A DNA stretch of 64,000 bases from Oscillibacter sp. (GTDB lineage: Bacteria; Bacillota; Clostridia; Oscillospirales; Oscillospiraceae), in the NCBI GenBank assembly GCA_014799925.1, contig JAAVHC010000073.1:1-64000 (forward strand), written 5' to 3'. The position numbers and the translations under genes are program-made. This document shows, in pieces, positions 1 through 8,793 of the stretch. Position 1 is the stretch's first letter. Every line of letters begins with the position of its first letter. The notes under the pieces are model-generated. The model saw only the letters and a list, made by a program, of their open reading frames with translations. It searched no databases and had not been told where the DNA came from.

Positions 1-346
1 AAATGGGGTGCAGCAAGACGGAGGACGCAGGCGGGCTGACGCCCGTCAAGGACGACAACGAAGCTGCGCCTCATTTTTCCCGTCGAACTTTACTCTTTTT
101 CAACTGCTTCGACTATAATGAGAAAAAAGGAAGCGAGGGCAGGGAACGCAGGGCAAGGCGGAGGACACAGACGGGCGACAGCCCGCCCGCGTCCTCCGCC
201 TTGCCAGACGCAAATCCATCTCTGGCCTAAAGTCCAATTTCTCACCGGATGCACCACTAGTTTGAAAGAAAGAGCATCACGCAGCAAGAACGCCTGACAG
301 GCGGCGCGCCGTCTGTCAGGCGTTTCTGCGGCCCTGCCCGGCCGGG
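1..346. other. Gene-free stretch with a large hairpin and a family B repeat end
   Basis: I see no convincing gene here. Positions 152-166 and 191-205 are exact reverse complements (15 bp), forming a strong hairpin; bases 14-50 hold a related G/C-rich sequence. Positions 97-117 resemble the right end of the family B repeat (compare 6428-6449), so the left edge of the window may cut another copy. The short reading frames overlap each other on both strands and have no ribosome binding site worth noting. Confidence 0.5.
289..326 (-). terminator. Hairpin terminator candidate behind the XpaC-like gene
   Basis: An inverted repeat with arms AACGCCTGACAG and CTGTCAGGCGTT and a GC-rich loop lies about 20 bp past the stop codon of the minus-strand gene that ends at 347. 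The U-tract on the minus strand is poor, so termination is inferred from the stem strength and location. Confidence 0.55.
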
Positions 347-1843
347 TCATTCCATGGTCTGGAACTGCCCGTCCCCAGCCTTCGGAGCCGCATCGGTCTT
401 CGGCCGGACCCTGGGCGGCTCCGGGTAACCGAAATCCCTGGCCGCGGAGGCGGTGTCCCGCTTGAGCATGGCCTCCATGACCTTGATATCGCTGGCCACG
501 TCCATGGCGTCGGTGGAGTAGAGCTGGTCCAGCTGGTGCTCGAACCCGGCCACGATGAGGTCCATCGTCTGCTCGATGCGGGCCTTGGCCTCCCGCAGGT
601 TCTCTCCCTCCACGCCGGTCTCCTCAAAGTCGGCATAGGTGTCCAGCAGCTTCTGGGTGGTGGGCAGATAGTAGTCGAAGAAGGTATGAATGGAGGCCCG
701 CTTCTCCGGGTGCTGCTCCACCTCCTTGAAAATCAGGCCGCTGACCTGCTCCAGCCGGTCGATCTTCCGGCTCAGCTCCGGGTCGGCGATGCGGTCGTTG
801 GCCCGGCGGATGTTCCGCAGGATGCCGGAATAGCCCTCCTGGGCCTCCTTGGGGGTGGGCTGGGGAGCCGCCTCCCGGACAGGGATCTCCTCCTCTTCCT
901 CCTCCAGGGTGGCCCCGAAGCGAAGGAAGTAGCCCCGCTCGTGGTCAATGTAGGCGTCCTCCCCCAGATAACCCTTGTCGATGAGCTTTTGCAGCTCCTT
1001 GGCCGCCTGGGACGGCTTGCGGTTCACCCGCTTGGCAATCTCCTCGATGGGCATGGCGTCCACGTTGCCGATGGCCAGGATGTACCGCTGGCTGCGCCGG
1101 GACATCTTGTTGAGGTACCGGCCCCGGAAGAACATCAGTCCGCCCGCCACGCCGAAGCCCGTGGCAGCGAAGAAGTTCTCAAAGTCCACATAGTAGCCGC
1201 TGACCATGTCGCTCAAAAAGTCCAGTCCGATGATGCCGGCCACCGCCAGGAAGATGATGCCCAGAAGCCGCAGCAGCACTCCGGCGGGCTTGGTCCGCTC
1301 CTTTTTCTGCTTGGCGGGCTTGGCCGGCCTGACCTTGGGCGGCGGCGCCGCGCGGCGGGCGGACTGGCTGTCAGACGGACGCCGTCCGGCCTGTTCCACC
1401 TGCCGGGCGGCGCGGTCAATGGTCTGTTCCATCTGGGCCATGGCCCGCCCGATGGCCTCGTCCACCTTGTCGCCGGCGGTGTCCATCCGGGCCTCCGCCT
1501 TGCGCATGGCCCGCTCCACGGCGCTCTCGGCCTGAGCGTCGTAGCCGCCGGCAGGCCGCTGGGTGTTCCGGGAGGCGGAGGAGGCGTTTTTTCTGTCATC
1601 GCCGAAGAGCTTGAAGAGCAGCAGCGCCAGCGCTACCGGCCAGATGCCCATACAGAACAGGATGATGATCGCCGGCCAGCTGTACCAGCCGGAGTTGTTG
1701 TCCTTCCGCTGCCTGGGCGGCGGGGTCTGATAGGGCCGCTTCGGCGGCGGCTGGGGCGGCGTACCGCCGCCGGACGAAGCGCCGCGTCCCCCGGACGATG
1801 ACCGTCCGCCAGTAAACTTTTCCTTATCGTAGTATTCGCCCAT
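347..1843 (-). CDS. XpaC-like (5-bromo-4-chloroindolyl phosphate hydrolysis) membrane protein
   Basis: This 498-residue protein starts with a disordered Gly/Ser/Pro-rich tail (residues 1-50), followed by a hydrophobic segment near 53-78, a charged Ala/Arg/Lys-rich linker, a second membrane region around 190-240, and a C-terminal helical part (about 340-460). The C-terminal part matches what I know of the XpaC family: coiled helices, a segment beginning HTFFDYYLPTT, then repeated Glu/Lys helices. XpaC proteins often sit beside tellurite-resistance-like proteins in Firmicutes, but none is present here. The biochemical role of the family is not established despite its name. A middle segment (about 250-300) looks like a small winged-helix-like fold. 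The start lies only 2 bp after the stop of the upstream DUF896 gene, so the two are probably co-transcribed. Confidence 0.75.
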   Translation of the reverse strand: MGEYYDKEKFTGGRSSSGGRGASSGGGTPPQPPPKRPYQTPPPRQRKDNNSGWYSWPAIIILFCMGIWPVALALLLFKLFGDDRKNASSASRNTQRPAGGYDAQAESAVERAMRKAEARMDTAGDKVDEAIGRAMAQMEQTIDRAARQVEQAGRRPSDSQSARRAAPPPKVRPAKPAKQKKERTKPAGVLLRLLGIIFLAVAGIIGLDFLSDMVSGYYVDFENFFAATGFGVAGGLMFFRGRYLNKMSRRSQRYILAIGNVDAMPIEEIAKRVNRKPSQAAKELQKLIDKGYLGEDAYIDHERGYFLRFGATLEEEEEEIPVREAAPQPTPKEAQEGYSGILRNIRRANDRIADPELSRKIDRLEQVSGLIFKEVEQHPEKRASIHTFFDYYLPTTQKLLDTYADFEETGVEGENLREAKARIEQTMDLIVAGFEHQLDQLYSTDAMDVASDIKVMEAMLKRDTASAARDFGYPEPPRVRPKTDAAPKAGDGQFQTME

Positions 1844-1845
1844 TG

Positions 1846-2055
1846 CTATCTGCCCTCTTTCTTACGCAGTTTGGTTTTGTTGCCCTTTCCATCGACAAAG
1901 TAGGTACGGTCCAGCTGGCCCTTCAGACTGCCTGTCACCGAGTCGATGTATTCCCGCCGGAGCAAGTCTCTTTCTTTTACCTCGGCATCTGTTAATGGTC
2001 CGCTTTTTGCCTTCCTGGCCAGTTCATTGATACGGTCGATCTTCTTCTGCTCCAT
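1846..2055 (-). CDS. DUF896 (YnzC-like) small protein
   Basis: The 69-residue protein has the DUF896/UPF0291 pattern: an N-terminal helical hairpin beginning MEQKKIDRINELARKAK, a turn with GPLTDAEVKERDLLRREYI, and a basic C-terminus with KLRKK. The size fits the YnzC group of Bacillus. Its molecular function is unknown; the Bacillus homologues are small cytoplasmic helical proteins. It is preceded by a purine-rich stretch suitable as a ribosome binding site and lies 2 bp before the XpaC-like gene, suggesting one transcript. Upstream is the family A repeat. Confidence 0.85.
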   Translation of the reverse strand: MEQKKIDRINELARKAKSGPLTDAEVKERDLLRREYIDSVTGSLKGQLDRTYFVDGKGNKTKLRKKEGR

Positions 2056-2116
2056 TGGTTTACCTCTTTTCTGTCCCCTGGGAGCGGGGATGGGGGTGTC
2101 GCCTCGGCGGCGGGAC

Positions 2117-2645
2117 GTTACTTTTCCCTCGTGGGAAAAGTAACCAAAAGCACGCTCAAGGGGGCTTCGCCGCCCCTTGAGAATCCCCTAACTACGGGGA
2201 CATTTATTTGCACAATATGGTTCGCTGATTCTCCTGATGATGCCGATCAGAACGCGCCGCACTTCTGCGTCTACCCACGGATTCTAACGAACACAGAGAG
2301 GCTAAGCCGCTTCTGGGCAGTGGTGTGCCAGCAACACTGCCGGGCCAGTCGTTGGCCGAAGGACAATGACGGCCCTGACTGCTCGACCGCCACCGGGAGA
2401 ACCCGAAGCAATACGGTAGGGAGTTCCGTTTACATCTTCAAATAGCCGCTTCGCCCATCAAAATACACCCGCAGCCCGGTTTAGACCGGACGGTCTACAG
2501 GATCAGCGCAAAACAAATCAAAACATGGGGTGTCACCTTCGGTGACGCCCTAAGGGATTCTTAAACCGTAGGTTTAAGTGGCTTTTTGCCTACTTTTTGT
2601 CCATACAAAAAGTAGGCGAGGGGTCCGGGGGCGAGAAGCCCTCGG
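2117..2645. repeat. Family A dispersed repeat, copy 1 (inverted relative to copies 2 and 3)
   Basis: This non-coding element of about 0.5 kb is bounded by hairpins at 2117-2144 (GTTACTTTTCCC/GGGAAAAGTAAC) and 2588-2617 (GCCTACTTTTTGT/ACAAAAAGTAGGC). Immediately inside each is a second hairpin built from CTCAAG/CTTGAG-like or CTTAAA/TTTAAG arms followed by GAATCCC. Ends are therefore inverted repeats of each other. The core, read on the minus strand, contains CTACCGTATTGCTTCGGGT, CTCCCGG and GTGGGTAGACG, which recur near 25966-26060 and 51480-51635. No reading frame is shared among the copies. It fills the spacer between the DUF896 gene and ylmH. Confidence 0.85.
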
Positions 2646-2670
2646 GCTACAGGACAAATACGAGGCCGCA

Positions 2671-3456
2671 TCACAGATATCTCTCCACCGTAATCCCGAT
2701 CCGCCCCTTCTTGCTCAGCCCTCCCACCTGGGTGAGCTTCGCCCTGCCAAATCCTCTGGCGGTGATTACCGCTCCCTCCGCGACCGCCTTGTCCCCTTTC
2801 AGACAGGGTACGTGGTCCAGATTCACCTTTCCGGCGGCAATCAGCTCCGAGGCCCGGCCCCGGCTCATGGAAAACGCCGTGGCCGCCACCGCGTCCAGCC
2901 GCAGGGAGGACACCGTGTCCTGGATGACCTTCACCTGGGCCTGGGGAACGGACAACTCGCTCCGCTGGATTTCCGTGACGGTCAGCTTTACCCTGCCCGC
3001 CTGGTCCCACTCCCGCAGGAAAAAGTCCCGGAGGGAGGGCGCGGCCACGATGTCCGCGCTGTGCCGGGACACCAGAATGTCCCCCACCCGCTCCCGGGTG
3101 ACGCCCAGGCCCATCAGGCTCCCTAAAATATCCCGGTGGGTCAGGCTCTCCTCCCCGTGGAAGGCGGCCCGCAGGAAAACCAGCTCGTCCCCGGCGGGTT
3201 CTTCCGCCCAGTCGGGCAGAAAAATCAGGATTTTTCGTTCCGATTCCTCATAGCCGCCGTCAAACGCATACCCGGACCGGATACCGGCGGCGTTCAGCAT
3301 GGACTGGGCCATCTGCTGCTCCCGTGGAGAGAGGAACACGGTTGCGCTGGGGATGCTCCTGCGCCCGGTCTGCTCGTATTTATCCCAGACGCGGGCCAGC
3401 AGGAGCTTATCCTCCGGCTCCTGGGCCGTCCGGGCAATGATGGTATTTTTATCCAT
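2671..3456 (-). CDS. ylmH: YlmH-type RNA-binding protein with S4 domain
   Basis: The 261-residue protein has the YlmH layout: an N-terminal alpha/beta domain (about 1-170) and a C-terminal S4 RNA-binding domain (about 180-255, with LRLDAVAATAFSMSRGRASELI and a VNL..VP strand). In Bacillus, YlmH is encoded in the ylmDEFGH-divIVA cluster and has been linked to ribosome binding and to rescue of stalled large subunits in parallel with RqcP. Here it is separated from ylmE-sepF-divIVA (23.5-25.6 kb) by about 20 kb. Its first 8 bases overlap the end of the ABC transporter gene, so the two are translationally coupled. A second S4 protein, RqcP, is encoded at 39380-39628. Confidence 0.9.
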   Translation of the reverse strand: MDKNTIIARTAQEPEDKLLLARVWDKYEQTGRRSIPSATVFLSPREQQMAQSMLNAAGIRSGYAFDGGYEESERKILIFLPDWAEEPAGDELVFLRAAFHGEESLTHRDILGSLMGLGVTRERVGDILVSRHSADIVAAPSLRDFFLREWDQAGRVKLTVTEIQRSELSVPQAQVKVIQDTVSSLRLDAVAATAFSMSRGRASELIAAGKVNLDHVPCLKGDKAVAEGAVITARGFGRAKLTQVGGLSKKGRIGITVERYL

Positions 3457-5200
3457 GTAAATTCTGCGTCCTGTATAACTGCGCGTAATCGCCGTCCCTG
3501 GCCAGCAGCTCCTGATGCGTGCCCTGCTCGCTGATGACGCCGTCCCGGATGACCAGGATGCGGTGGGCGTTGCGGACCGTAGAGAGACGGTGGGCGATAA
3601 TCAGGGTGGTGCGGCCCTTGGCCAGCTCGTCAAAGGCCTTCTGGATCCTGGACTCCGTCACGCTGTCCAGGGCGGAGGTGGCCTCGTCCAGAATCAGCAC
3701 CGGCGGGTCCTTCAGGAAAATCCGGGCGATGGAGATCCTCTGCTTCTGCCCGCCGGACAGCAGGGTCCCCCGCTCGCCCACGTAGGTCTCGAAGCCCTCC
3801 GGCATGGCCATGATATCATCGTAGATCTCCGCCCGCTTCGCGGCCTCGATGACCTCGTCCACCGTGGCGTCCGGGCGGCCGTAGCGGATATTCTCCATAA
3901 TGCTGTCCGCGAACAGGAACACGTCCTGCTGCACCACGCCGATGTTCCGCCGCAGGCTTCTCTGGTAAACGTCCCGCACGTCCAGGCCGTCGATTTTTAT
4001 ACTGCCCTCCCCCACGTCGTAGAACCGGGGGATGAGGCTGCAAAGCGTCGTCTTGCCGCCGCCGGAGGGGCCCACCACGGCGATGGTCTCGCCGGGGTCC
4101 ACGTGGAGGCTGACGTGGTGGAGGACCTCGCTGTCGTCCCGCTCGTAGGAGAAGGACACGTCCTCCACGTCGATGCGGCCCTTTACGTCATGAAGCTCCA
4201 CGGCGTCTGGCTTATCCTGCAAATCCGGCTCCAGCCGCATCAGCTCCACGAACCGGGTCAGGCCCGCGATGCCGTCCACCAGCATTTCCGACAGATTGGA
4301 CAGCTTCCGCAGGGGATTGATGAAGGTGCTGGTGTAGAGGCTGAAGGTGATGAGGTCGGCGTAGTTCATCTCGCCCTCCATAATCAGCCATCCGCCCACA
4401 GCGATCACCACCACCGGCATGATGCAGGTGAAGAACTCCATGGAGCACATAAACCAGCTCATGGCCTTGTAGCGCTCACGCTTGGCGGTCTTGAACCGCT
4501 CGTTGGCGTTCAGGAACTTGCCCTTCTCCGAATCCTCGTTGGAAAACGCCTTGGCGGTGCGCATTCCGGAGATGCTGGACTCGATGTCCGCGTTGATGCC
4601 CGCCATGTTGGCCTTCACGTTTTTGGAGGCACGCATCATGCCTACCCGGTTGAGATTCACCACCACCACGAATACCGGCACCAGGATCAGCATCACCAGG
4701 GCCAGCCGCCACTGGATGGTGAACATGATGGCCACGGCGCCCACCAGGGTCACGCCGGAGATGAACACGTCCTCCGGCCCGTGGTGGGCCAGCTCGGTGA
4801 TGTCGAACAGCTCCGCCGTCATCCGGCTCATGAGGTGGCCGGTGCGGTTTTTGTCGTAGAATCCAAAGGACAGCGTTTGCAGATGGGAGAACAGGTCCTG
4901 GCGGATGTCCGCTTCCACCAGCACGCCGAAGGTGTGGCCCCAGTAGCAGACGATGTACTGCAAACCCGCCCGCAGCAGATACGCCGCCACCACCACAACG
5001 ATCACGGCGAAAAACGCCTTGTAGCGGTTCTCGGGGATCAGCTCGTACATGCAGATACGGGAGACGTAGGGAAACGCCAGATCCACTACGGAGATCATCA
5101 GCGCGCAGACCATGTCCAGCAGGAAAAGTCCCATGTGGGGCCGGAAATAGCTGAGGAAAATGCCCAGCAGGCTCTGGTTCTTGAAATCGCGGGTTTTCAT
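3449..5200 (-). CDS. ABC transporter, fused permease/ATPase (MsbA/LmrA type)
   Basis: I place the start at 5200 (MKTRDFKN), where an AGGAG lies 15 bp upstream, giving 583 residues; the frame is open further upstream but without a ribosome site. Residues about 15-310 form an exporter-type transmembrane domain with six predicted helices. The nucleotide-binding domain follows, with Walker A GPSGGGKTT, signature LSGGQKQR, Walker B PVLILDEATSALD and the switch histidine in IIAHRLSTV. As a half-transporter it probably acts as a homodimer in the membrane. The substrate cannot be read from sequence; lipid or drug export is typical for the family. It overlaps ylmH by 8 bp downstream. Confidence 0.9.
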   Translation of the reverse strand: MKTRDFKNQSLLGIFLSYFRPHMGLFLLDMVCALMISVVDLAFPYVSRICMYELIPENRYKAFFAVIVVVVAAYLLRAGLQYIVCYWGHTFGVLVEADIRQDLFSHLQTLSFGFYDKNRTGHLMSRMTAELFDITELAHHGPEDVFISGVTLVGAVAIMFTIQWRLALVMLILVPVFVVVVNLNRVGMMRASKNVKANMAGINADIESSISGMRTAKAFSNEDSEKGKFLNANERFKTAKRERYKAMSWFMCSMEFFTCIMPVVVIAVGGWLIMEGEMNYADLITFSLYTSTFINPLRKLSNLSEMLVDGIAGLTRFVELMRLEPDLQDKPDAVELHDVKGRIDVEDVSFSYERDDSEVLHHVSLHVDPGETIAVVGPSGGGKTTLCSLIPRFYDVGEGSIKIDGLDVRDVYQRSLRRNIGVVQQDVFLFADSIMENIRYGRPDATVDEVIEAAKRAEIYDDIMAMPEGFETYVGERGTLLSGGQKQRISIARIFLKDPPVLILDEATSALDSVTESRIQKAFDELAKGRTTLIIAHRLSTVRNAHRILVIRDGVISEQGTHQELLARDGDYAQLYRTQNLHG

Positions 5201-5335
5201 AGCGTCAATCTTCCGCTCCTTATCAATGTGTATTGCTTCTATTGTAGCATATTCGCCGGAGCGATGCAACGGGGGAAACTTTAAATCTTTATTAGAGCTG
5301 CACCGCGGCCGGAGCAAAAACCGCTATTCTCCCTG

Positions 5336-5364
5336 TAGACAGCCCCCTCCATCCGTGATAAAAT
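5336..5364 (+). promoter_or_regulatory. Sigma-A-type promoter for the methyltransferase gene
   Basis: TAGACA at 5336-5341 and TAAAAT at 5359-5364 are separated by 17 bp, about 70 bp before the methyltransferase start. It fits a housekeeping promoter with one mismatch in each hexamer. No operator-like repeat is visible around it. Confidence 0.6.
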
Positions 5365-5435
5365 GAAATATAAGGAAATTCGCACGGGCAGCCCTTCAGC
5401 GCCATCCCAAATGCAGACCGTAAGGAGAAACCCCT

Positions 5436-6254
5436 ATGAAAGAAAACATCGAAACCGTCCGTCAATTCTACAACAGCGCCCCGGAGAACGAATGGGTCCG
5501 GCTGGGGGACCGGCACCCCTTTGAGTTTATCCTGACCACCTGGATGATGGACAAGTACGTCCGCCCCGGCGATTCTATTCTGGACATCGGCGGCGGACCG
5601 GGACGCTACAGCATCCACTACGCGAAAAAGGGCTGCGCCGTCACTCTGGCGGACCTGTCCGAGGGAAATGTGGACTTTGCGCGGCGAAAAGCGGAGGAGG
5701 AGAACGTCCCCCTGACCGCTTACGCAAAAAACTGCCTGGAGCTGGATGAGCTGGGCCTGGGCCGGTTTGACCACGTGTTCCTTATGGGGCCGCTGTACCA
5801 TCTGCTGGAGGAAGAGGAGCGGGTGAAAGCGGTGGAGACTGCTATCAGGCATCTGAAGCCCGGCGGGAAGCTGTACGTTTCCTATATTCTGGTATTCGGC
5901 GGCGTTCTTTATGACATGCAGAACGGCGGCAGCGTCGTGCCGGATTATCAGAATCCCGGTCTCAGGCCGGCATTTGACGCGGTGGTGACAGGTGAAAACT
6001 TCCGCAGCACGGCGGGCTTTACCCACTCTTATATGTGGCACTGGCGGAACATCCTGCCCTTCATGGAGCGGTTCGGCCTGGAAAAATTACACTTCTTCGG
6101 TCAGGAGGGCATCATGTCCCCCGCTGAACCCCAGATTCTGGACCGTGACAAGGCGGAGCTTGACCAGTGGGCGGAGCTGGCGAAGCAATATCTGGAGGTC
6201 CCGGAGCTGCTGGCCTTTTCCGAGCATGCCATGTATATCGGCCGGAAGCCGTGA
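5436..6254 (+). CDS. Class I SAM-dependent methyltransferase
   Basis: The 272-residue protein has a Rossmann-type methyltransferase core: motif I ILDIGGGPGRYSIHYA (about residues 48-63), an acidic residue after beta 2 in VTLADLS, and motif IV region FDHVFLMGPLYHL. HLKPGGKLYVS is the usual post-motif. This is the methyltransferase-11/25 style found in many small-molecule methyltransferases; the substrate is unknown. AAGGAG precedes the ATG at a good distance. It stands alone on the plus strand, with a promoter at 5336-5364 and the family B repeat directly behind its stop codon. Confidence 0.85.
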   Translation: MKENIETVRQFYNSAPENEWVRLGDRHPFEFILTTWMMDKYVRPGDSILDIGGGPGRYSIHYAKKGCAVTLADLSEGNVDFARRKAEEENVPLTAYAKNCLELDELGLGRFDHVFLMGPLYHLLEEEERVKAVETAIRHLKPGGKLYVSYILVFGGVLYDMQNGGSVVPDYQNPGLRPAFDAVVTGENFRSTAGFTHSYMWHWRNILPFMERFGLEKLHFFGQEGIMSPAEPQILDRDKAELDQWAELAKQYLEVPELLAFSEHAMYIGRKP

Positions 6255-6257
6255 CGA

Positions 6258-6449
6258 TATAGTCAACGCACTTGAAAAAGCGCAGGCTGCGCTTTTTCAA
6301 CCGACGGGCCGGAGGCCCGCCGGCGTGCCGCACACCTGTTTGTTGACTAGGAAGCTTTCAGCCGATGCCGCTTACGCGGCATCCTGCGGCGCGATGCGCC
6401 GCAGACTTGAAAAGAATCCTTTTGATCCTTTTCAAGTGCTTCGACTATA
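6258..6449. repeat. Family B MITE-like repeat, copy 1
   Basis: The ends are imperfect inverted repeats: the left end reads TATAGTCAACGCACTTGAAA and the reverse complement of the right end reads TATAGTCGAAGCACTTGAAA. Inside are back-to-back hairpins: TTGAAAAAGCGCAG/CTGCGCTTTTTCAA (6271-6300), a CGGGCC/GGCCCG stem (6303-6323), GATGCCGC/GCGGCATC and CTGCGGCGC/GCGCCGCAG (6363-6403). A TAGTCAAC...GTTGACTA pair brackets 6260-6349. A diverged copy lies at 36907-37052 and a right-end fragment at 97-117. There is no coding capacity, so movement would need an enzyme encoded elsewhere. Confidence 0.8.
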
Positions 6450-6487
6450 GATGGAGCCACAATTTTTTGGAGAGAGGAAGCGACGAT

Positions 6488-7834
6488 ATGAACGAGATGA
6501 AGCTGAACAACAAACGCACCATCCTGGTGGGCCTGGCCTTTCTGTCCATCTGCGCTTTCTGGCAGATGTACGACAACCTGGTCCCCCTGATCCTCAAGCG
6601 TACCTTCAACATGGACGAGTCTCTCACCGGCATCATCATGGCGGCGGACAACATCCTGGCCCTGTTCCTGCTGCCTCTGTTCGGGGCGCTCAGTGACAAG
6701 ACCCGGACCAGGTTGGGCAGCCGCACCCCCTACATCATCGGCGGCACCGCCGGGGCCGCCATCCTCATGAATCTGCTGCCCGTCCTGGACAACAGCTATT
6801 CCCGGGAGGCCGCCCCCTTCAAGCTGGTGAGCTTCGTGATTGTGCTGGGGCTGCTGCTGGTCGCCATGGGCACCTACCGCTCCCCCGCCGTGGCCCTGAT
6901 GCCCGACGTGACGCCCAAGCCCCTGCGGAGCAAGGCCAACGCCATCATCAACCTCATGGGCGCGGTAGGCGGCGTCATTTATCTGGCCGTCAGCGCGGCC
7001 CTGTATCCCTCCTCCAGGACCCAGGGCGCGGCCCACGTGGACTACCAGCCCCTGTTCATCATTGTGTCCCTTCTCATGGCTGCCGCCGTGGCCGTGCTGC
7101 TGCTGACCATCCGGGAGCCGAAACTGGCGGCGGAGAACCGGGCGCTGGAGAAGAAGCACCCGGAGTGGAATCTGGCCGAGGACGACGGCAGCGGCAGCGA
7201 GACCCTGCCCGCGGCAGTCAGGAAGAGTCTCATCTTCCTGCTGGCCTCCATTGCCCTGTGGTACGTGGGCTACAACGGCGTGACCACCTGGTTCTCCACC
7301 TATGTGGCCGAGGTCATGGGAGAGGGCCTGCGGGGCACGAACATCTGTCTGACCGTGGCAACCGTCGGGGCCATCGTGTCCTACATTCCCATCGGCGTCG
7401 TTGCCTCCAGGGTGGGACGGAAAAAGACCATTATGTCCGGCGTGGTGCTGCTGGCGGCCTGCTTTCTGGCGGGGTTCTTCCTGACCACGAACGCCTCCTC
7501 CATCACCCCCGCGATGTACGTAGCCTTCGCCCTGGTGGGTCTGGCCTGGGCGGCCATCAACGTCAACTCCCTGCCCATGGTGGTGGAGATGTGCAAGGGC
7601 AGCGACGTGGGCAAGTTCACCGGCTATTACTACACCGCCTCCATGGCGGCTCAGGTCATCACCCCTGTCCTGGCAGGCACGCTGATGAAGCACGTCAGCT
7701 ATCAGATCCTGTTCCCCTACGCGGCGTTCTTCGTGGCCATGAGCTTTGTCACCATGCTCTTTGTCCGCCACGGCGACAGCAAGGCGGAGGTCAGGAAGGG
7801 CCTGTCCGCGTTTGAGGACATGGACGAGTCCTAG
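6488..7834 (+). CDS. MFS transporter, GPH/SLC45-like sugar carrier type
   Basis: I choose the ATG at 6488 because AGAGGAAG lies just before it; the open frame upstream runs through the family B repeat and is not coding. The 448-residue product shows about 12 hydrophobic segments. The loop after the second helix reads FGALSDKTRTRLGSRTPYI, which is the conserved loop of GPH and SLC45-like carriers (D, RxGRR/P-type motif). The second half repeats it weakly in VASRVGRKKTIM. Members import sugars or glycosides with protons or sodium. No sugar-catabolic gene adjoins it, so the substrate is open. A family C repeat starts at its stop codon. Confidence 0.85.
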   Translation: MNEMKLNNKRTILVGLAFLSICAFWQMYDNLVPLILKRTFNMDESLTGIIMAADNILALFLLPLFGALSDKTRTRLGSRTPYIIGGTAGAAILMNLLPVLDNSYSREAAPFKLVSFVIVLGLLLVAMGTYRSPAVALMPDVTPKPLRSKANAIINLMGAVGGVIYLAVSAALYPSSRTQGAAHVDYQPLFIIVSLLMAAAVAVLLLTIREPKLAAENRALEKKHPEWNLAEDDGSGSETLPAAVRKSLIFLLASIALWYVGYNGVTTWFSTYVAEVMGEGLRGTNICLTVATVGAIVSYIPIGVVASRVGRKKTIMSGVVLLAACFLAGFFLTTNASSITPAMYVAFALVGLAWAAINVNSLPMVVEMCKGSDVGKFTGYYYTASMAAQVITPVLAGTLMKHVSYQILFPYAAFFVAMSFVTMLFVRHGDSKAEVRKGLSAFEDMDES

Positions 7835-7894
7835 GCGGACGGCCAATTACGCTCTTTTCTGCAGTGCTTAGCCCAGTCTGCCGCACGGTGACGA
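7834..7894. repeat. Family C 61-bp repeat, copy 1
   Basis: This unit begins GGCGGACGGCCAATTACGCT and ends CTGCCGCACGGTGACGA. It has the same length and the same ends as 9737-9797 (nearly identical) and 42968-43028 (more diverged). It fills most of the 99-bp gap between the MFS gene and the GDPD gene. Confidence 0.8.
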
Positions 7895-7933
7895 AAAAGC
7901 CGCTGTTTATAAAATGAAAAAGGAGCTGCGTTT

Positions 7934-8761
7934 ATGAAAACCATCACAAAAGCGGCGGCCGTCTGTTTAGGCGGCCTGGGGGCCTGGTGCCTGCTGCTTC
8001 GGCCCCGCCGGGGCCAGCCCGGCTGGGAGGCGCTGGGAAATATCCGCTACGCCCACCGGGGGCTTCATGACGTCGGCCAGGGCCGTCCGGAGAACTCCAT
8101 GGCCGCCTTCCGGGCGGCGGTGGAGGGCGGCTTCGGCGCGGAGCTGGACGTTCACCTGATGGCGGACGGCAATCTGGCGGTGGTCCACGACAGCGACCTC
8201 ACCCGTGTCTGCGGGAAGAAGGTCCTGATCGAGGACCTGACCGCCGCGGACCTGAAGGACTATCCCCTCCAGGGAACCCGGGAGACCATTCCACTTTTTG
8301 AGGACGTGCTGACTCTGTTTGAAGGCAAAACGCCCCTGGTGGTGGAGCTGAAGGTGGAGCGGGGCAACGCCAACGCCCTCACCGACGCCGCAATGGCGAT
8401 GCTGCGAAGCTGGAACGGGACTTACTGCGTGGAATCCTTTCATCCCGGCGCGCTGCTTCGGCTGAAGGAGAAGTACCCGGAGGTCATCCGGGGCCAGCTG
8501 AGCCAGAACTTTATGAAGGACGGCGAGGTAAACGGTCTGGCCCTGCCCACGCGGTTCCTGCTGACCAATCTGCTGACCACGGCCTTTACCAGGCCGGATT
8601 TCATCGCCTACAACTGGAAGGACCGGGGCAACACCAGCCTGCGGCTGATGAAACGTCTTTACGGCGTCCATGAGGTGGCCTGGACCGTTCGGGACCGGGA
8701 AACCATGGAACTGCTGGATGGGGACGGCGTGCCGTCCATCTTTGAGAAGTTTGTGCCGTAA
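7934..8761 (+). CDS. Glycerophosphodiester phosphodiesterase
   Basis: The 275-residue protein hydrolyses glycerophosphodiesters to glycerol 3-phosphate and an alcohol. Family hallmarks are visible: AHRGLHD (catalytic His, about residue 41), RPENSMAAF with the metal-binding Glu, GGFGAELDVHLMADGNLAVVHD with the Glu/Asp pair and the second catalytic His, and PLVVELKVE. The first 20 residues are hydrophobic and could be a membrane anchor or uncleaved signal. An AAGGAG lies 10 bp before the ATG. It has no obvious functional partner nearby and is followed 32 bp later by a small membrane protein gene. Confidence 0.93.
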   Translation: MKTITKAAAVCLGGLGAWCLLLRPRRGQPGWEALGNIRYAHRGLHDVGQGRPENSMAAFRAAVEGGFGAELDVHLMADGNLAVVHDSDLTRVCGKKVLIEDLTAADLKDYPLQGTRETIPLFEDVLTLFEGKTPLVVELKVERGNANALTDAAMAMLRSWNGTYCVESFHPGALLRLKEKYPEVIRGQLSQNFMKDGEVNGLALPTRFLLTNLLTTAFTRPDFIAYNWKDRGNTSLRLMKRLYGVHEVAWTVRDRETMELLDGDGVPSIFEKFVP

Positions 8762-8793
8762 AATTACAAATTGGGATTTTGAGGAGAAAGCAT

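Noticed and set aside
536..1801. Long plus-strand frame of 421 codons antisense to the XpaC-like gene
   Set aside because: It mirrors the minus-strand gene in GC-rich DNA, is made of Leu/Gly/His-rich low-complexity sequence and has no family features. The same applies to the long antisense frames over the ABC transporter, the molybdenum hydroxylases, gyrase and dnaA.
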